From positions 930,001 through 994,000 of the forward strand of contig CBDDEC010000004.1 in assembly GCA_965226785.1 (NCBI GenBank): DNA of 64,000 nucleotides. Reading direction: 5' to 3'. Under the pieces are notes generated by a model. The model had not been told where the DNA came from and made no database searches. It saw only the letters and a list, made by a program, of their open reading frames with translations. The position numbers and the translations under genes are program-made. Below are positions 34,005 through 43,274 of the stretch, one piece after another. Position 1 is the first letter of the stretch, and each line of letters starts with the position of its first letter. The stretch comes from CBDDEC01 sp965226785. Lineage in GTDB: Bacteria; Chloroflexota; Dehalococcoidia; UBA2979.

Positions 34005-36050
34005 TCAGCGGTCGTCGCGGCGGAGGTCGAGCCACTCGACCTCGCGCTGGCTGAGGTCGACCTCGATCGCCCCGACCGTGCTGTCCCACTCGGCGAGGGT
34101 GCGCGGGCCGACGAGGCAGAAGGTGGGGAAGGGTTGGTGCAGTGCGTAGGCCAGCGCGATGTTCACCGCCTCGACGCCGCGCTCCTCGGCCAGGTCGATC
34201 GCGCGGCGGCGGCGCTCGTGGTTCGCCTCGGAGAACCAGGCGTTTGCCAGCTCCGGGTCGTCCGAGGCGCGCTCCGGTGCACCGCGGTCGGTGAAGAACC
34301 TGCGCGCCTGGCTCGACCAGGAGAACTCCGGCAGTTGTCGGCGGACCAGCCACTCCCGGAAGCGATCGTCCGAGCAGGCGAGGACGCCAGGCCAGACGGG
34401 CCGTTCCATCCTCGCGAGGCTGAAGTTGTTGCTGAGCGCGCTGAAGCCCTGCAGGCCATGCTCGGCGGCGTAGGCGTTCGCCGCTTCGATGCGTTCGATT
34501 GTCCAATTGGAACCGCCGAAGACCCGGATCTGGCCGCGGCGCACGTGATCGTTCAGCACTTCCACCCACTCGCCAATGGGGATTCCCGGATCGTCGCGGT
34601 GGAGGAAGTAGAGGTCGGCTGTCTCGATCTGGAGGCGTTCGAGTGACTCCTCGAGTTGTCGCGAGAGCGCGTCGGGGTTGCAGTTCGGCGTATGCGCGCC
34701 CTTCACGATCACCGCGACCTCTTCGCGTACGCCGCGGGCGCGGAGCCACGTGCCGAGCAGCCGCTCGGTGACGCCGCCGGTGTAGAGATGGGCCGTGTCG
34801 AAGACGTTGCCCCCGCGCTCGAAGAAGTCGTCCCACATCGCCTCGGCGTGGGGCATCGTGACCTGGTTGTCGCAGCCCATGACCAGTCGCGACAGTGGCA
34901 TCGGCACGCCGGCGACGTCAGCGAGCGGCAGCGGGGACGCGTCCGACGGCACGACCTGGCGGCGCAGGGGCCGGCCCGCGAGCGTGGACGCCGAGGCGGC
35001 CTCGGGGCGCTCCGCGTCGTAGACGAGGCCGATCGCCTCGCGCCAGCGGTCGAGCGTAGCCATGTTGCCCAGGGTGTCCTCGTGCGACATCGAGGGCGCC
35101 TCGCCGGCCTCGATGTGCGCCGCCACCTCGTCGGCCTCGATCGCGTAGAGCCAGCCCTCGTTCCGGACCTCGATCACCTCACGCTCGCCGCCACGCCGCA
35201 CGAGGTCGATGCGGCCGTCGGCGGGACCGCGGCTGCCCATGCCGAACCACGGCTGCGGGACTTCCAGACGGCCCTCTGTGCCGATCACGGTGACGCTGTT
35301 GCGCAACGGGACGCGGACCGCGGTCTGCAGTTGGGCCACGATGCCATCCTCGAAGGTCAGCGTGGCTGTGGCTTGCTCGTCAACGCCAGTCGCGCCGAGC
35401 GTGCCGGTGCCGCTGACTTCGATTGGGTCGGCGAACGGCCGGCCGAGCGCCGCGCCGGCGATGAGGCGGGCCATCGAAACGGCGTAGCAACCCACGTCCA
35501 GGATGCCGCCACCGCCGAGGGCGTTCGCGAAGATGCGTCGCTCAGCGTCCTTGTCCGTTTCGAGTGAAGCGCGGTAGCCGAAGCTCGCCTCGATCAATCG
35601 CGCCTCACCGACGGCGCCATCGCGGACGAGTTCGACGAGCCGGCGCGTCTGCGGATGGGGGCGGTACATGAACGCCTCCATGAGAAACGTCCCCGCGCGC
35701 CGTGCGGCCTGGACGGCGGCCATGGCCTGGGCGTGGTTGAGCGCGATCGGTTTCTCGACGAGCACGTGCTTGCCCGCCTCGGCGGCGCGGATTGACCACT
35801 GCACGTGGTACGGGTGCGGCGTTGCGATGTAGACGGCGTCGACATTCGGGTCGTCGAGGAGCCTGCCATAGCCCTCGATCGCGTCGCCGCCGAACTCGTC
35901 GGCGAAGGCCGCCGCGCGAGCTGCGTCGCGGCTGGCCGTGGCCTGCAGGACGCCATTCGAGGAGTGCACGAGATCCTCGGCGAACCGCCGGGCGATGGCG
36001 CCGGGGCCAAGGATGCCCCAGCGCAGACGTTGCGGTTCGGTGTTCGTCAC
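34005..36050 (-). CDS. Gfo/Idh/MocA oxidoreductase - aldo/keto reductase fusion
   Basis: A 681-aa fusion of two NAD(P)-dependent oxidoreductases. Residues 1-360: Gfo/Idh/MocA with the Rossmann start RWGILGPGAIARRFAEDL, the EKP motif (HVLVEKPIALNHAQ) and a C-terminal sheet domain. Residues about 385-681: aldo/keto reductase barrel with GGNVFDTAHLYTGG, the catalytic-Lys region VIVKGAH, and RVFGGSNWTIERIEAAN. Both act on sugars or polyols, so the fusion may channel a sugar oxidation/reduction pair (inference). Starts GTG behind GGAGG. Confidence 0.88.
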   Translation of the reverse strand: MTNTEPQRLRWGILGPGAIARRFAEDLVHSSNGVLQATASRDAARAAAFADEFGGDAIEGYGRLLDDPNVDAVYIATPHPYHVQWSIRAAEAGKHVLVEKPIALNHAQAMAAVQAARRAGTFLMEAFMYRPHPQTRRLVELVRDGAVGEARLIEASFGYRASLETDKDAERRIFANALGGGGILDVGCYAVSMARLIAGAALGRPFADPIEVSGTGTLGATGVDEQATATLTFEDGIVAQLQTAVRVPLRNSVTVIGTEGRLEVPQPWFGMGSRGPADGRIDLVRRGGEREVIEVRNEGWLYAIEADEVAAHIEAGEAPSMSHEDTLGNMATLDRWREAIGLVYDAERPEAASASTLAGRPLRRQVVPSDASPLPLADVAGVPMPLSRLVMGCDNQVTMPHAEAMWDDFFERGGNVFDTAHLYTGGVTERLLGTWLRARGVREEVAVIVKGAHTPNCNPDALSRQLEESLERLQIETADLYFLHRDDPGIPIGEWVEVLNDHVRRGQIRVFGGSNWTIERIEAANAYAAEHGLQGFSALSNNFSLARMERPVWPGVLACSDDRFREWLVRRQLPEFSWSSQARRFFTDRGAPERASDDPELANAWFSEANHERRRRAIDLAEERGVEAVNIALAYALHQPFPTFCLVGPRTLAEWDSTVGAIEVDLSQREVEWLDLRRDDR

Positions 36051-36101
36051 CCGCTGCCTCCGCGCCGCAGCGTAGCGGACGAAGGGGCCCCGCGCCCTGG
36101 G

Positions 36102-36383
36102 CTAGTCCTCGCCGCCCAGCGCGAAGCGATGCGCCGATGCGACGACCTCTGGGGCCGCCGCCAGCCGGTCGGCTGCGCGAATCACCTCGGCCGGCGACAG
36201 CGAGAGTGCGGTGCACCAGCGGAGGAGGAGTGTGACCGTGAACTCGGCACCGTGCTCGTACCGGGCCACGCTGTGCTCGGAGACGCCGATGGCGCGCGCG
36301 ACCGACTCCAGCGGACGAGAGTCGTTGAGGCGAACGCGCTGTAGGAGCGGTCCGATCGCGGAGCTAGTCGCGGTGCCCGTCAC
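36102..36383 (-). CDS. Small HTH (XRE/Cro-like) regulator
   Basis: A 93-aa DNA-binding protein: LQRVRLNDSRPLESVARAIG followed by VSEHSVARYEHGAEF forms a Cro/CI-type helix-turn-helix at about residues 14-50, then a short helical tail. GTG start, weak ribosome site. Divergent from a second small HTH gene with a palindrome between them, so mutual or self regulation is likely. Confidence 0.7.
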   Translation of the reverse strand: MTGTATSSAIGPLLQRVRLNDSRPLESVARAIGVSEHSVARYEHGAEFTVTLLLRWCTALSLSPAEVIRAADRLAAAPEVVASAHRFALGGED

Positions 36384-36455
36384 GATTTACCCCCTGGTCG
36401 AGGCCGTTTTCGCACATCGAGGGGATCGCGTACAGCGACGAGGCTCACAGTTAAA

Positions 36456-36469
36456 TAGTCAATCGACTA
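36456..36469. promoter_or_regulatory. Inverted repeat between divergent HTH genes
   Basis: TAGTC-AATC-GACTA is a perfect five-base inverted repeat in the 115-base gap between the two regulators, next to an AT-rich TTAAAT (36451-36456) that could serve as a -10. Likely operator for one or both. Confidence 0.45.
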
Positions 36470-36498
36470 GACTGGCTTCGCGAGGACGGTGGTCTGGG

Positions 36499-36810
36499 GT
36501 GGGTCGAAACCGCGAAGCAGTGAGTGAGCTAGCAGTGGCTGTAGGCGCTCGCCTGCGGATCGTTCGCATCGGGGCCGGACGGAGTCAGGCCTGGGTCGCA
36601 GACGCGATCGACGTGACCCAGGGCTCAATCTCCAACTACGAAGCCGGGCTGCGCGACATTCCCGTACATCTCCTCCTCTCCGCGCTCGCTGCGCTTGGTC
36701 ATGATCCCGGGCGGTTCTTCGACGGCCTACCCGGGCTGATCATTGCGAACCACGGCGACGCCCGTTCGGCCGCCGAGGCGATGCGCACGTCGCCGCTGCC
36801 CGCGGTCTGA
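36499..36810 (+). CDS. XRE-family HTH regulator
   Basis: About 103 aa. The Cro/CI domain is clear: GARLRIVRIGAGRSQAWVAD, AIDVTQGSISNYEAGLRDIP, then LLLSALAALGHDP at about residues 16-70. Start taken as GTG at 36499; the frame is open further up but overlaps the promoter region. The C-terminal 30 residues are unstructured. Probable repressor of its own divergent promoter. Confidence 0.75.
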   Translation: MGRNREAVSELAVAVGARLRIVRIGAGRSQAWVADAIDVTQGSISNYEAGLRDIPVHLLLSALAALGHDPGRFFDGLPGLIIANHGDARSAAEAMRTSPLPAV

Positions 36811-36945
36811 ACCGCCGCCACCTATCTGCGACTGCGGCTGTGATGGAACGCCCCGGCTGTGGCAGAATGCCGAGGCGCGCGGACATCCGGGAACGTTCCT
36901 CGACGCCGCGACGCGGCACATCTGCGAGCACACCGGAGGCGAATG

Positions 36946-37866
36946 ATGGCGGGACGACTCGAGGGCAAGGTGGCGATCGTGACCGGCGCCGGCCGCGGCA
37001 TCGGTCGCGGCGAGGCGATGGCGCTGGCTGACGAGGGCGCGGCGATCGTGGTCAACGACCTCGGCGGGTCGACCGGCGGCGAGGGCGCGGATGCTACCCC
37101 TGCGCAGGAAGTAGCTGACGAGATCATCGCCGGCGGTGGCCGTGCGGTCGCCAATTACGCCGATGTCTCCGATTTCGACGCCTGTGGCGAGATGGTCAAG
37201 CAAGCCCTCGACGAGTTCGGCAGCCTCGACATCCTGGTCAACAACGCGGGCATCCTGCGCGACCGCATGGTGTTCAACATGACCAAGGAGGAGTGGGACA
37301 TCGTGGTGGCGGTGCACATGACCGGCACCTTCAACACGATCAAGCACGCCGCTGTGGTGATGCGACAGCAGCGCTCCGGCCGCATCATCAACACCAGCTC
37401 CAGCTCCGGCCTCGGAAACGCCGGACAGACCAACTACTCGGCAGCCAAGGAGGGCATCGTTGGCCTCACGCGCACGGTCGCGAGGGACCTCGGACGGTAC
37501 GGCGTGACCTGCAACGCGCTGCGCCCGACGGCGGCGACGCGGCTCACGCTCTCGCCGGAGATGGAGGCGGCGCGCGATGCGGCGATCGCCCGCGGCGAGC
37601 AGCGTGCGGGCGGCGGCTTCGAAGCACTCGACCCGAGCGCGATCAGCGCGCTGGTCGTCTACCTGGCCTCCGACGACGCCCAGAACGTGAACGGCCGTGA
37701 CTTCATGATCCGCGGCCGCGAGGTCGGCCTCTACAACATCCCGACCGTCGAGGCGCGGGCATTCGCCAGCGGCGACATCTGGACGACCGATGAGATGTTC
37801 GACGTCTTCTCGACGACGCTGGGCCCGCTGCTCTCGAACCCGTTCCAGCCGAAGGAAGAGGAGTAG
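36946..37866 (+). CDS. SDR-family oxidoreductase
   Basis: A 306-aa short-chain dehydrogenase like the dehydrogenase part of peroxisomal multifunctional enzyme type 2. NAD(P) motif TGAGRGIGRGEAMA, NNAG in ILVNNAGILRDRM, catalytic Ser in INTSSSSGLG, and YSAAK. Expected to oxidise 3-hydroxyacyl-CoA. Two ATG lie in tandem at 36943 and 36946; the second is six bases from GGAGG. A 50-residue extension at the C-terminus is longer than standard SDRs. Next gene is an enoyl-CoA hydratase 39 bases on, so together they would do two steps of beta-oxidation. Confidence 0.9.
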   Translation: MAGRLEGKVAIVTGAGRGIGRGEAMALADEGAAIVVNDLGGSTGGEGADATPAQEVADEIIAGGGRAVANYADVSDFDACGEMVKQALDEFGSLDILVNNAGILRDRMVFNMTKEEWDIVVAVHMTGTFNTIKHAAVVMRQQRSGRIINTSSSSGLGNAGQTNYSAAKEGIVGLTRTVARDLGRYGVTCNALRPTAATRLTLSPEMEAARDAAIARGEQRAGGGFEALDPSAISALVVYLASDDAQNVNGRDFMIRGREVGLYNIPTVEARAFASGDIWTTDEMFDVFSTTLGPLLSNPFQPKEEE

Positions 37867-37905
37867 CCCTCGTCGAGGGCGATCCATTCAGTCCGGGAGG
37901 ACCCG

Positions 37906-38715
37906 ATGCCAGATATCGAAACCGAGGTCGAGGCCGGGGTGATGACGGTGACGCTCAACCGCCCCGAGCGCATGAACTCGCTGAGCACGGAGCTCACCTC
38001 CGGTCTCCTCGACGCCGTGAACCGTGCGTCCAAGGACGAGGACGTGCGGGTGATGGTGCTGACCGGCGCCGGCCGCGCGTTCTGCGCCGGCGCCGAGGTC
38101 TCGCCCGACCGCATGCCCGCGGGCGGCAACGGTGCTGCGCCGGTCGCGCGGCCCCGGTCGGAGCGGATGAACTACCGCTCCGGCTCGGTGCAGACTGTCC
38201 AGGCGTTCGCGAATTGCGACGTGCCGATCATCGGCGCGATCAACGGCGTGGCCGCCGGGGGTGGCTTCGGTCTGGCGCTGTGCTGTGACGTCCGCATCTT
38301 CGCGGAGTCCGCGCGGATCGGCTCGATCTTCATCAAGCGCGGCATCGCCGCAGATTACGGCGCGGCCTACTGGCTGCCTCGAATCGTCGGCGTGCCGAAG
38401 GCGTTCGAACTGTTCTACGACGGCAACGTCGTCGACTCGGCCACGGCGCTCGAGCTCGGGCTGGCCAACCGCGTCGTGCCCGACGACGAGTTCGCCGCCG
38501 AGGTGCGGGCCTACGCCGAGCAGATCGCGGCCGGGCCGCCGATGGGCTACACGGCGATCCGTCGACTGATCGTCGAATCGGTCGATGCGATCGACCGGCT
38601 GACCTACCTGGATCGGGAGTGGTCGGCGCAGTCGGCGCTCCTGCGCACCGACGACGCCTCGGAAGGCTTCCGCAGCTTCGTCGAGCGCCGCGACCCGCAG
38701 TTCACGGGTCAGTAG
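37906..38715 (+). CDS. Enoyl-CoA hydratase/isomerase family protein
   Basis: A 269-aa crotonase-fold protein with GRAFCAGAEVSPDRM (about 61-75) and INGVAAGGGFGLALCCDVRI (about 110-129) as the CoA/oxyanion segments, and SIFIKRGIAADYGAAYWLPR in the catalytic region. ATG with GGGAGGA. Coupled in position to the SDR gene ahead of it. Confidence 0.9.
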   Translation: MPDIETEVEAGVMTVTLNRPERMNSLSTELTSGLLDAVNRASKDEDVRVMVLTGAGRAFCAGAEVSPDRMPAGGNGAAPVARPRSERMNYRSGSVQTVQAFANCDVPIIGAINGVAAGGGFGLALCCDVRIFAESARIGSIFIKRGIAADYGAAYWLPRIVGVPKAFELFYDGNVVDSATALELGLANRVVPDDEFAAEVRAYAEQIAAGPPMGYTAIRRLIVESVDAIDRLTYLDREWSAQSALLRTDDASEGFRSFVERRDPQFTGQ

Positions 38716-38736
38716 GCCTCGAGTCGCCGGGCCGCC

Positions 38737-39885
38737 TTACGGCCCTTCCTCGGCCGTGGTCGTGATGTGCCGAGGCGGGAAGGGCTCGTAAGCGCGGCGC
38801 GCCAGCGCCTCCTCGTCGAGGGCGATGCCGATGCCGGGGCGGTCCGGCACGCGGATGTAGCTGTCCTCTACCTCGAACGGCACGTCAGCGATCTCGCGCC
38901 CGAAGCCCTCGAGGTTCACGAAGTACTCGGTGATGACGAAGTTGGGCATCGTCGCGGCGGCCTGCAGCGTGGCGGCGAGGCCGACCGTGGTGCTGTTGTA
39001 GTTGTGTGGCGAGACGGCGACGAAGTAGGGCTCCGCCATCGCCGCGATCTCTTTCAGCTCGAGGATGCCGCCGACGTTGCACACGTCCGGGTTGATGATG
39101 TCGGCCGCCTGCTGCTCGAAGACGGCTCGGAACTCGTGCTTCGTGTAGAGCTCCTCGCCGGTTACCACCGGGATGTTGATCTCGCGGCGCGCGGCCGCCA
39201 GGGCGTCGATGTTCTCGGCGAGCACCGGCTCCTCGAACCAGTACGGCGCGAACTCCTCGACGCCACGCGCGACGCGGATGGCGTGCATGGGGGCGAGCCG
39301 CCGATGGATCTCGACGAGGATCTCGATGTCCGGGCCAACGGCCTCGCGCACGATGCGCACGCGTTCGATGGCCTCGCGCTCCTGCTCTCGTGAGATGAAT
39401 GTGCGCCAGGGGCCCGGCACCGGGTCGAACTTCATCGCGGTGAAGCCGCGATCGACGACGGCTCGGGCGCTGGCGGCCAGCTCCTCGTGCGAGCCGCTGC
39501 GGGCCCAGCCGTTGGCGTAGACGCGGATGCGGTCACGGACACGGCCGCCGAGGAGCTCATGCACCGGCGCTCCGAGCCGCTGACCCTGCAGGTCCCACAT
39601 CGCCTGCTCGAGGCCGCTGATCGCGGAGTAATAGTCCATGGCGCCTCGACGGGCGGCGAAGTCGTTGTACATGACGTCGGTGAAGTGCTTGATCTGCGCC
39701 GGGTCGCGTCCCAGGACATAACGCTCGAGCTGATCGAGGTGGGCCACGATCTGGATGTCGCGGTCCGCCTGCGTATAGCACTCGCCCCAACCCGTCAGCC
39801 CCTCGTCGGTGTCGAGCGCGACGAAGAGCAGGTTCTTGCCCGAGGGCGGATGCACGAGGAAATGTCGTAGCTCCGAGATCTGCAT
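38737..39885 (-). CDS. Mandelate racemase/muconate lactonizing-type dehydratase
   Basis: A 382-aa enolase-superfamily protein. The N-terminal capping domain starts MQISELRHFLVHPPSGKN; barrel ligands appear as EIHRRLAP, EEPVLAENIDA and TGEELYTKHEF; the HNYNSTTVG region supplies the C-terminal His. The pattern is nearest to galactonate-type sugar acid dehydratases, but the substrate is not fixed. ATG behind GGAGG. Divergent from the E1alpha gene. Confidence 0.85.
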   Translation of the reverse strand: MQISELRHFLVHPPSGKNLLFVALDTDEGLTGWGECYTQADRDIQIVAHLDQLERYVLGRDPAQIKHFTDVMYNDFAARRGAMDYYSAISGLEQAMWDLQGQRLGAPVHELLGGRVRDRIRVYANGWARSGSHEELAASARAVVDRGFTAMKFDPVPGPWRTFISREQEREAIERVRIVREAVGPDIEILVEIHRRLAPMHAIRVARGVEEFAPYWFEEPVLAENIDALAAARREINIPVVTGEELYTKHEFRAVFEQQAADIINPDVCNVGGILELKEIAAMAEPYFVAVSPHNYNSTTVGLAATLQAAATMPNFVITEYFVNLEGFGREIADVPFEVEDSYIRVPDRPGIGIALDEEALARRAYEPFPPRHITTTAEEGP

Positions 39886-40018
39886 GTGCGGCCTCCGCGG
39901 CGGAGCCTACGCGACGCCGGTGGTGCTCGGACGCTTCCGCGAGCCGTCGACAGGGGGCGTAAGATGCGGCGGCAACGGCCGCGGCGCCTCGGCGTGCGCG
40001 GCGAACGAGGGGTACGCG

Positions 40019-40984
40019 ATGGCCGATCTCGATACCGAGCAGCTGCTCTACCTGTTCCGCACCATGGTCACGATCCGGGAGTTCGAAGAGGCCGCTGGGC
40101 GGCTGGCCGAGCAAGCGAAAATTCCGGGAGCGGTGCACCTTTACGCGGGTCAGGAGGCGGTCGCGGTCGGCATCTGTGCGCACCTGCGTGACACCGATAC
40201 CATCGCCAGCACCCATCGAGGGCACGGTCACTGCATCGCGAAGGGCGGCGACATCAAGCTGATGTTCGCGGAGCTCTTCGGGCGTGCGGCCGGCTACTGC
40301 CGCGGCAAGGGTGGCTCGATGCACATCGCCGACCTCGACATCGGCATCCTCGGCGCCAACGGCATCGTCGGCGGCGGGCCGCCGATCACCACCGGCGCGG
40401 CGTTCGCGGCGAAGTACAACGGAACGGACGACGTCTCGGTCTGCTTCTCCGGCGACGGCGCGACGAATGAGGGCACCTGGCACGAGGCGATCAACCTCGC
40501 TGCGCTGATGGACCTACCCGCGGTCTTCGTGGTCGAGAACAACCACTACGGCGAGTTCACGCCGCAGGACAAACAGGGCGCGATCACGCGTCTCGCCGAC
40601 CGAGCGGTTGCGTACGGCATCCCCGGCGTGACCGTCGACGGCCAGGACGTGCTGGCGGTCCACGAAGCCGCCGGCGAGGCGATCGACCGAGCGCGGAGTG
40701 GCCGTGGGCCGTCGCTGATCGAGGCCGACACCTACCGCTTCTACAACCACACCGGGCGCTCCGAGAACGATCCGCGTCCCGAGGCCGAGCGCGCCGCCTG
40801 GCGCGAGCGCGATCCAATCACCCTGCTGCTCGCGGTCCTCGAGGAGCGCGCGATTCTCGGCGGGGAGGGTGCCGAGCGTGTGATCGAGGAGGTGCGGGCG
40901 ACCGTCGAAGAGGCGGTCGCGTTTGCCGACGCCGCACCATACCCCGACCCGGCACAGCTACTCGAGGACGTCTACTCCGCCTGA
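40019..40984 (+). CDS. 2-oxoacid/acetoin dehydrogenase E1 alpha
   Basis: A 321-aa thiamine-diphosphate E1 alpha subunit. It has STHRGHGHCIAKGGD, the GKGGSMHIAD segment and the ThDP/Mg motif GDGATNEG ending in NNHYG. Size and motifs are those of the acetoin dehydrogenase (AcoA) and pyruvate dehydrogenase alpha families. ATG at 40019 with GAGGGG upstream; the frame is open earlier but unrelated. First gene of the E1alpha-E1beta-E2 operon; cytoplasmic complex. Confidence 0.92.
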   Translation: MADLDTEQLLYLFRTMVTIREFEEAAGRLAEQAKIPGAVHLYAGQEAVAVGICAHLRDTDTIASTHRGHGHCIAKGGDIKLMFAELFGRAAGYCRGKGGSMHIADLDIGILGANGIVGGGPPITTGAAFAAKYNGTDDVSVCFSGDGATNEGTWHEAINLAALMDLPAVFVVENNHYGEFTPQDKQGAITRLADRAVAYGIPGVTVDGQDVLAVHEAAGEAIDRARSGRGPSLIEADTYRFYNHTGRSENDPRPEAERAAWRERDPITLLLAVLEERAILGGEGAERVIEEVRATVEEAVAFADAAPYPDPAQLLEDVYSA

Positions 40985-41012
40985 GCCGGCCGACTGCGAG
41001 GGGAGCACCGCT

Positions 41013-42008
41013 ATGACCACCGAAACCGCCGAACGAACGATTACCTACCGCGAGGCGATCAACGAGGCCTTGAAGCAGGAGATGCGTGCCGACGACCGCG
41101 TCTTCGTCGCCGGTATCGACCTGGCCGAGCGCGGCGACGTGTTCGGCCTGACGCAGGGCGTGCTCTCCGAGTTCGGCCCGACGAGGATCCTCGACACCCC
41201 GATCTCGGAGAACGCGATCGTGGGCCTGGCGACCGGTGCGGCGTCGCAGGGGCTGCGGCCGGTGATCTCGATGATGTTCATCGACTTCATCGGCGTGGCC
41301 TTCGACCAGATCATGAACCAGATGGCGAAGATGAAGTACATGTTCGGCGGCAAGGCGACGCTGCCGATCACGGTGCTCGCCAACGCCGGCGCGGGGACCG
41401 GCATGGCCGCCCAGCACTCGCAGAGCCTCGAGGCGTTGCTCGCGCACATCCCCGGCCTCAAGGTTGTCATGCCGGCTTCGCCGGACGACGCGAAGGGGTT
41501 GTTCACCGCCTCGCTGCGCGAAGACAACCCGGTGTTCTTCATCATGCACAAGCGCTGCTCGCGGATCCGCGGGCACGTGCCCGAGGGCGACTACGTCGTG
41601 CCGCTGGGCTCCGCGCGCGTCGTGCGTGAGGGCACCGATCTGACGATCGTTGCGACCGCCTACATGGTCCACGAGGCGCTGGCCGCCGCCGATCAGCTCG
41701 CCGAGGAGGGTGTGAGCATCGAGGTTGTCGACCCGCGCACGGTGCAGCCCCTCGACATCGACACGATCGTGGCGTCTGTGCAGAAGACGCACCGCCTGCT
41801 CACGGTCCACGAGGCGGTCGAGTTCGCTGGCATTGGTGCGGAGATCAATGCACAGGTCGCCGACCTCGCTTTTGACTACCTCGACGCACCGCCACGCCGC
41901 CTCGGCGGGCCGTTCAGCCCGGTGCCGTACAGCCCGCCGCTGGAGCAGGCGTGGCTGGTCAACGCCGATGGCATTGCCGACGCCGCCCGCGGCGTGATGG
42001 CCGGCTAG
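41013..42008 (+). CDS. 2-oxoacid/acetoin dehydrogenase E1 beta
   Basis: A 331-aa transketolase-like beta subunit that pairs with the preceding alpha subunit. Visible: YREAINEALKQEM near the start, DTPISENAIVGLATGAA (catalytic Glu region), and VEVVDPRTVQPLD-like text in IEVVDPRTVQPLD. Start ATG 41013 behind GAGGGGAG. It lies 28 bases after E1 alpha and 3 bases before E2. Confidence 0.92.
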   Translation: MTTETAERTITYREAINEALKQEMRADDRVFVAGIDLAERGDVFGLTQGVLSEFGPTRILDTPISENAIVGLATGAASQGLRPVISMMFIDFIGVAFDQIMNQMAKMKYMFGGKATLPITVLANAGAGTGMAAQHSQSLEALLAHIPGLKVVMPASPDDAKGLFTASLREDNPVFFIMHKRCSRIRGHVPEGDYVVPLGSARVVREGTDLTIVATAYMVHEALAAADQLAEEGVSIEVVDPRTVQPLDIDTIVASVQKTHRLLTVHEAVEFAGIGAEINAQVADLAFDYLDAPPRRLGGPFSPVPYSPPLEQAWLVNADGIADAARGVMAG

Positions 42009-42011
42009 GCG

Positions 42012-43262
42012 ATGGCAGTCGCGGTCATCCTCCCCAAGATCGGGATGACGATGGAGGACGCCGTCCTCACGCGCTGGCTGATGCCCGACGACTCTGCCGT
42101 CGCGGTGGGTGACGCGATGTTCGAGATCGATGTCGAGAAGGTGCTGATGGAGGTCGAGGCGGAGGTCGCCGGGACCCTGCGGCACCTCGTCGGCGATTGC
42201 ATCCGCTTCCTGCCGGGCGCCGTCGTGGCGGCGATCCTCGAGGAGGGCGACACGGAGGTACCGGCGACGATCTCGGCCGACGTGGAGTCGCAGTGGTCGG
42301 AGCCCGCCGAGGAATATCGCGACGCCGCCGATGTGCGAGAGACGCGGGAGGAGGCACCCGCGGAGCCCGCTTCGGCGGTGGCCGAGCCGGCTCAGAGCGG
42401 CGAGCGCGTGCTCGCCAGCCCGATTGCACGCCGCATCGCGCTGGATGAGGGTGTCGACCTCGCCTCGGTGGCGGGCACAGGACCACGCGGCCGCGTCACC
42501 GAGACCGACGTACGCAGCCACCTCGAAGGAGGCGCGGCGGTCGAGGCGACGCCAGCGGCCGAGGTCGCAGCCCCGACCGGCGACGCGACTGCGGCGTACA
42601 GCGGTCGCCGTCACTTCATCGGCGAGCGCATGCTGCAGAGTCTGCAATCGAGCGCGCAGCTCACGCTCACCTCCGAGGTGCGCGTCGACGACGCCATGCG
42701 GATGGCGCGCGGGCTGTCGCGCGAGTGGCGCAGCGAGGGTGTGGTCGTCACCATCACGATGCTCGTCGTGCGCGCCGCCGCGCTGGCGCTGCGCGAACAT
42801 CCTCGACTGAACGCCCGGCTCGACAACGGTCAGATCGTGGAGGTGGGCGAGATCAACGTCGGCATCGCCATCGACGACCCGCAGGGTCTGATGGTCCCGG
42901 TCGTGCGGCGCGCCGATGCCCGCCCGTTGCAGGACGTGGCGGCGGATTACGCCGCGCTGGCGCGCAAGGTCGAGAGCAGCGAGCTCTCGCTCGCCGAGGT
43001 CACGGACGGAACGTTCACCGTGACCTCGTTGGAGGCGCTCGGCGTCGACGCGTTCACGCCGGTGCTCAACCCGCCGCAGGCGGCCATCCTCGGCGTCGGT
43101 CGGGTGCGTTCACGGGCGGTTGTCGAGGAGGGCAGCGTCGAGGCCGGGCAGACCACGGTGCTGAGCCTGACCTTCGACCACCGCATCACAGACGGTGCGC
43201 CCGCGGCGCGCTTCCTCGACCGCATCGCACAGCTCCTCGCCCGGCCCTACATGCTCATGTAG
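42012..43262 (+). CDS. Dihydrolipoamide acyltransferase E2
   Basis: A 416-aa E2 subunit: one N-terminal lipoyl domain (about 1-78; modified Lys in EIDVEKVLMEVEA), an Ala/Glu/Pro linker, a peripheral-subunit-binding domain (ASPIARRIALDEG to GPRGRVTETDV, about 136-172) and a C-terminal catalytic domain ending with the DHRITDGAPAARFL active-site motif. It transfers the acyl group from lipoyl to CoA. No lipoamide dehydrogenase (E3) follows, so a shared E3 must come from elsewhere. The linker is short and single-lipoyl, as in acetoin and branched-chain types. Confidence 0.92.
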   Translation: MAVAVILPKIGMTMEDAVLTRWLMPDDSAVAVGDAMFEIDVEKVLMEVEAEVAGTLRHLVGDCIRFLPGAVVAAILEEGDTEVPATISADVESQWSEPAEEYRDAADVRETREEAPAEPASAVAEPAQSGERVLASPIARRIALDEGVDLASVAGTGPRGRVTETDVRSHLEGGAAVEATPAAEVAAPTGDATAAYSGRRHFIGERMLQSLQSSAQLTLTSEVRVDDAMRMARGLSREWRSEGVVVTITMLVVRAAALALREHPRLNARLDNGQIVEVGEINVGIAIDDPQGLMVPVVRRADARPLQDVAADYAALARKVESSELSLAEVTDGTFTVTSLEALGVDAFTPVLNPPQAAILGVGRVRSRAVVEEGSVEAGQTTVLSLTFDHRITDGAPAARFLDRIAQLLARPYMLM

Positions 43263-43274
43263 CCGAGCGCATGG

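Noticed and set aside
32776..34836. 686-codon minus-strand frame over LLM and NTF2 genes
   Set aside because: Arg-rich antisense or out-of-frame text over three well-supported genes.
40818..42800. 660-codon minus-strand frame opposite E1beta/E2
   Set aside because: Shadow of clearly recognised E1 beta and E2 genes; composition is not protein-like.
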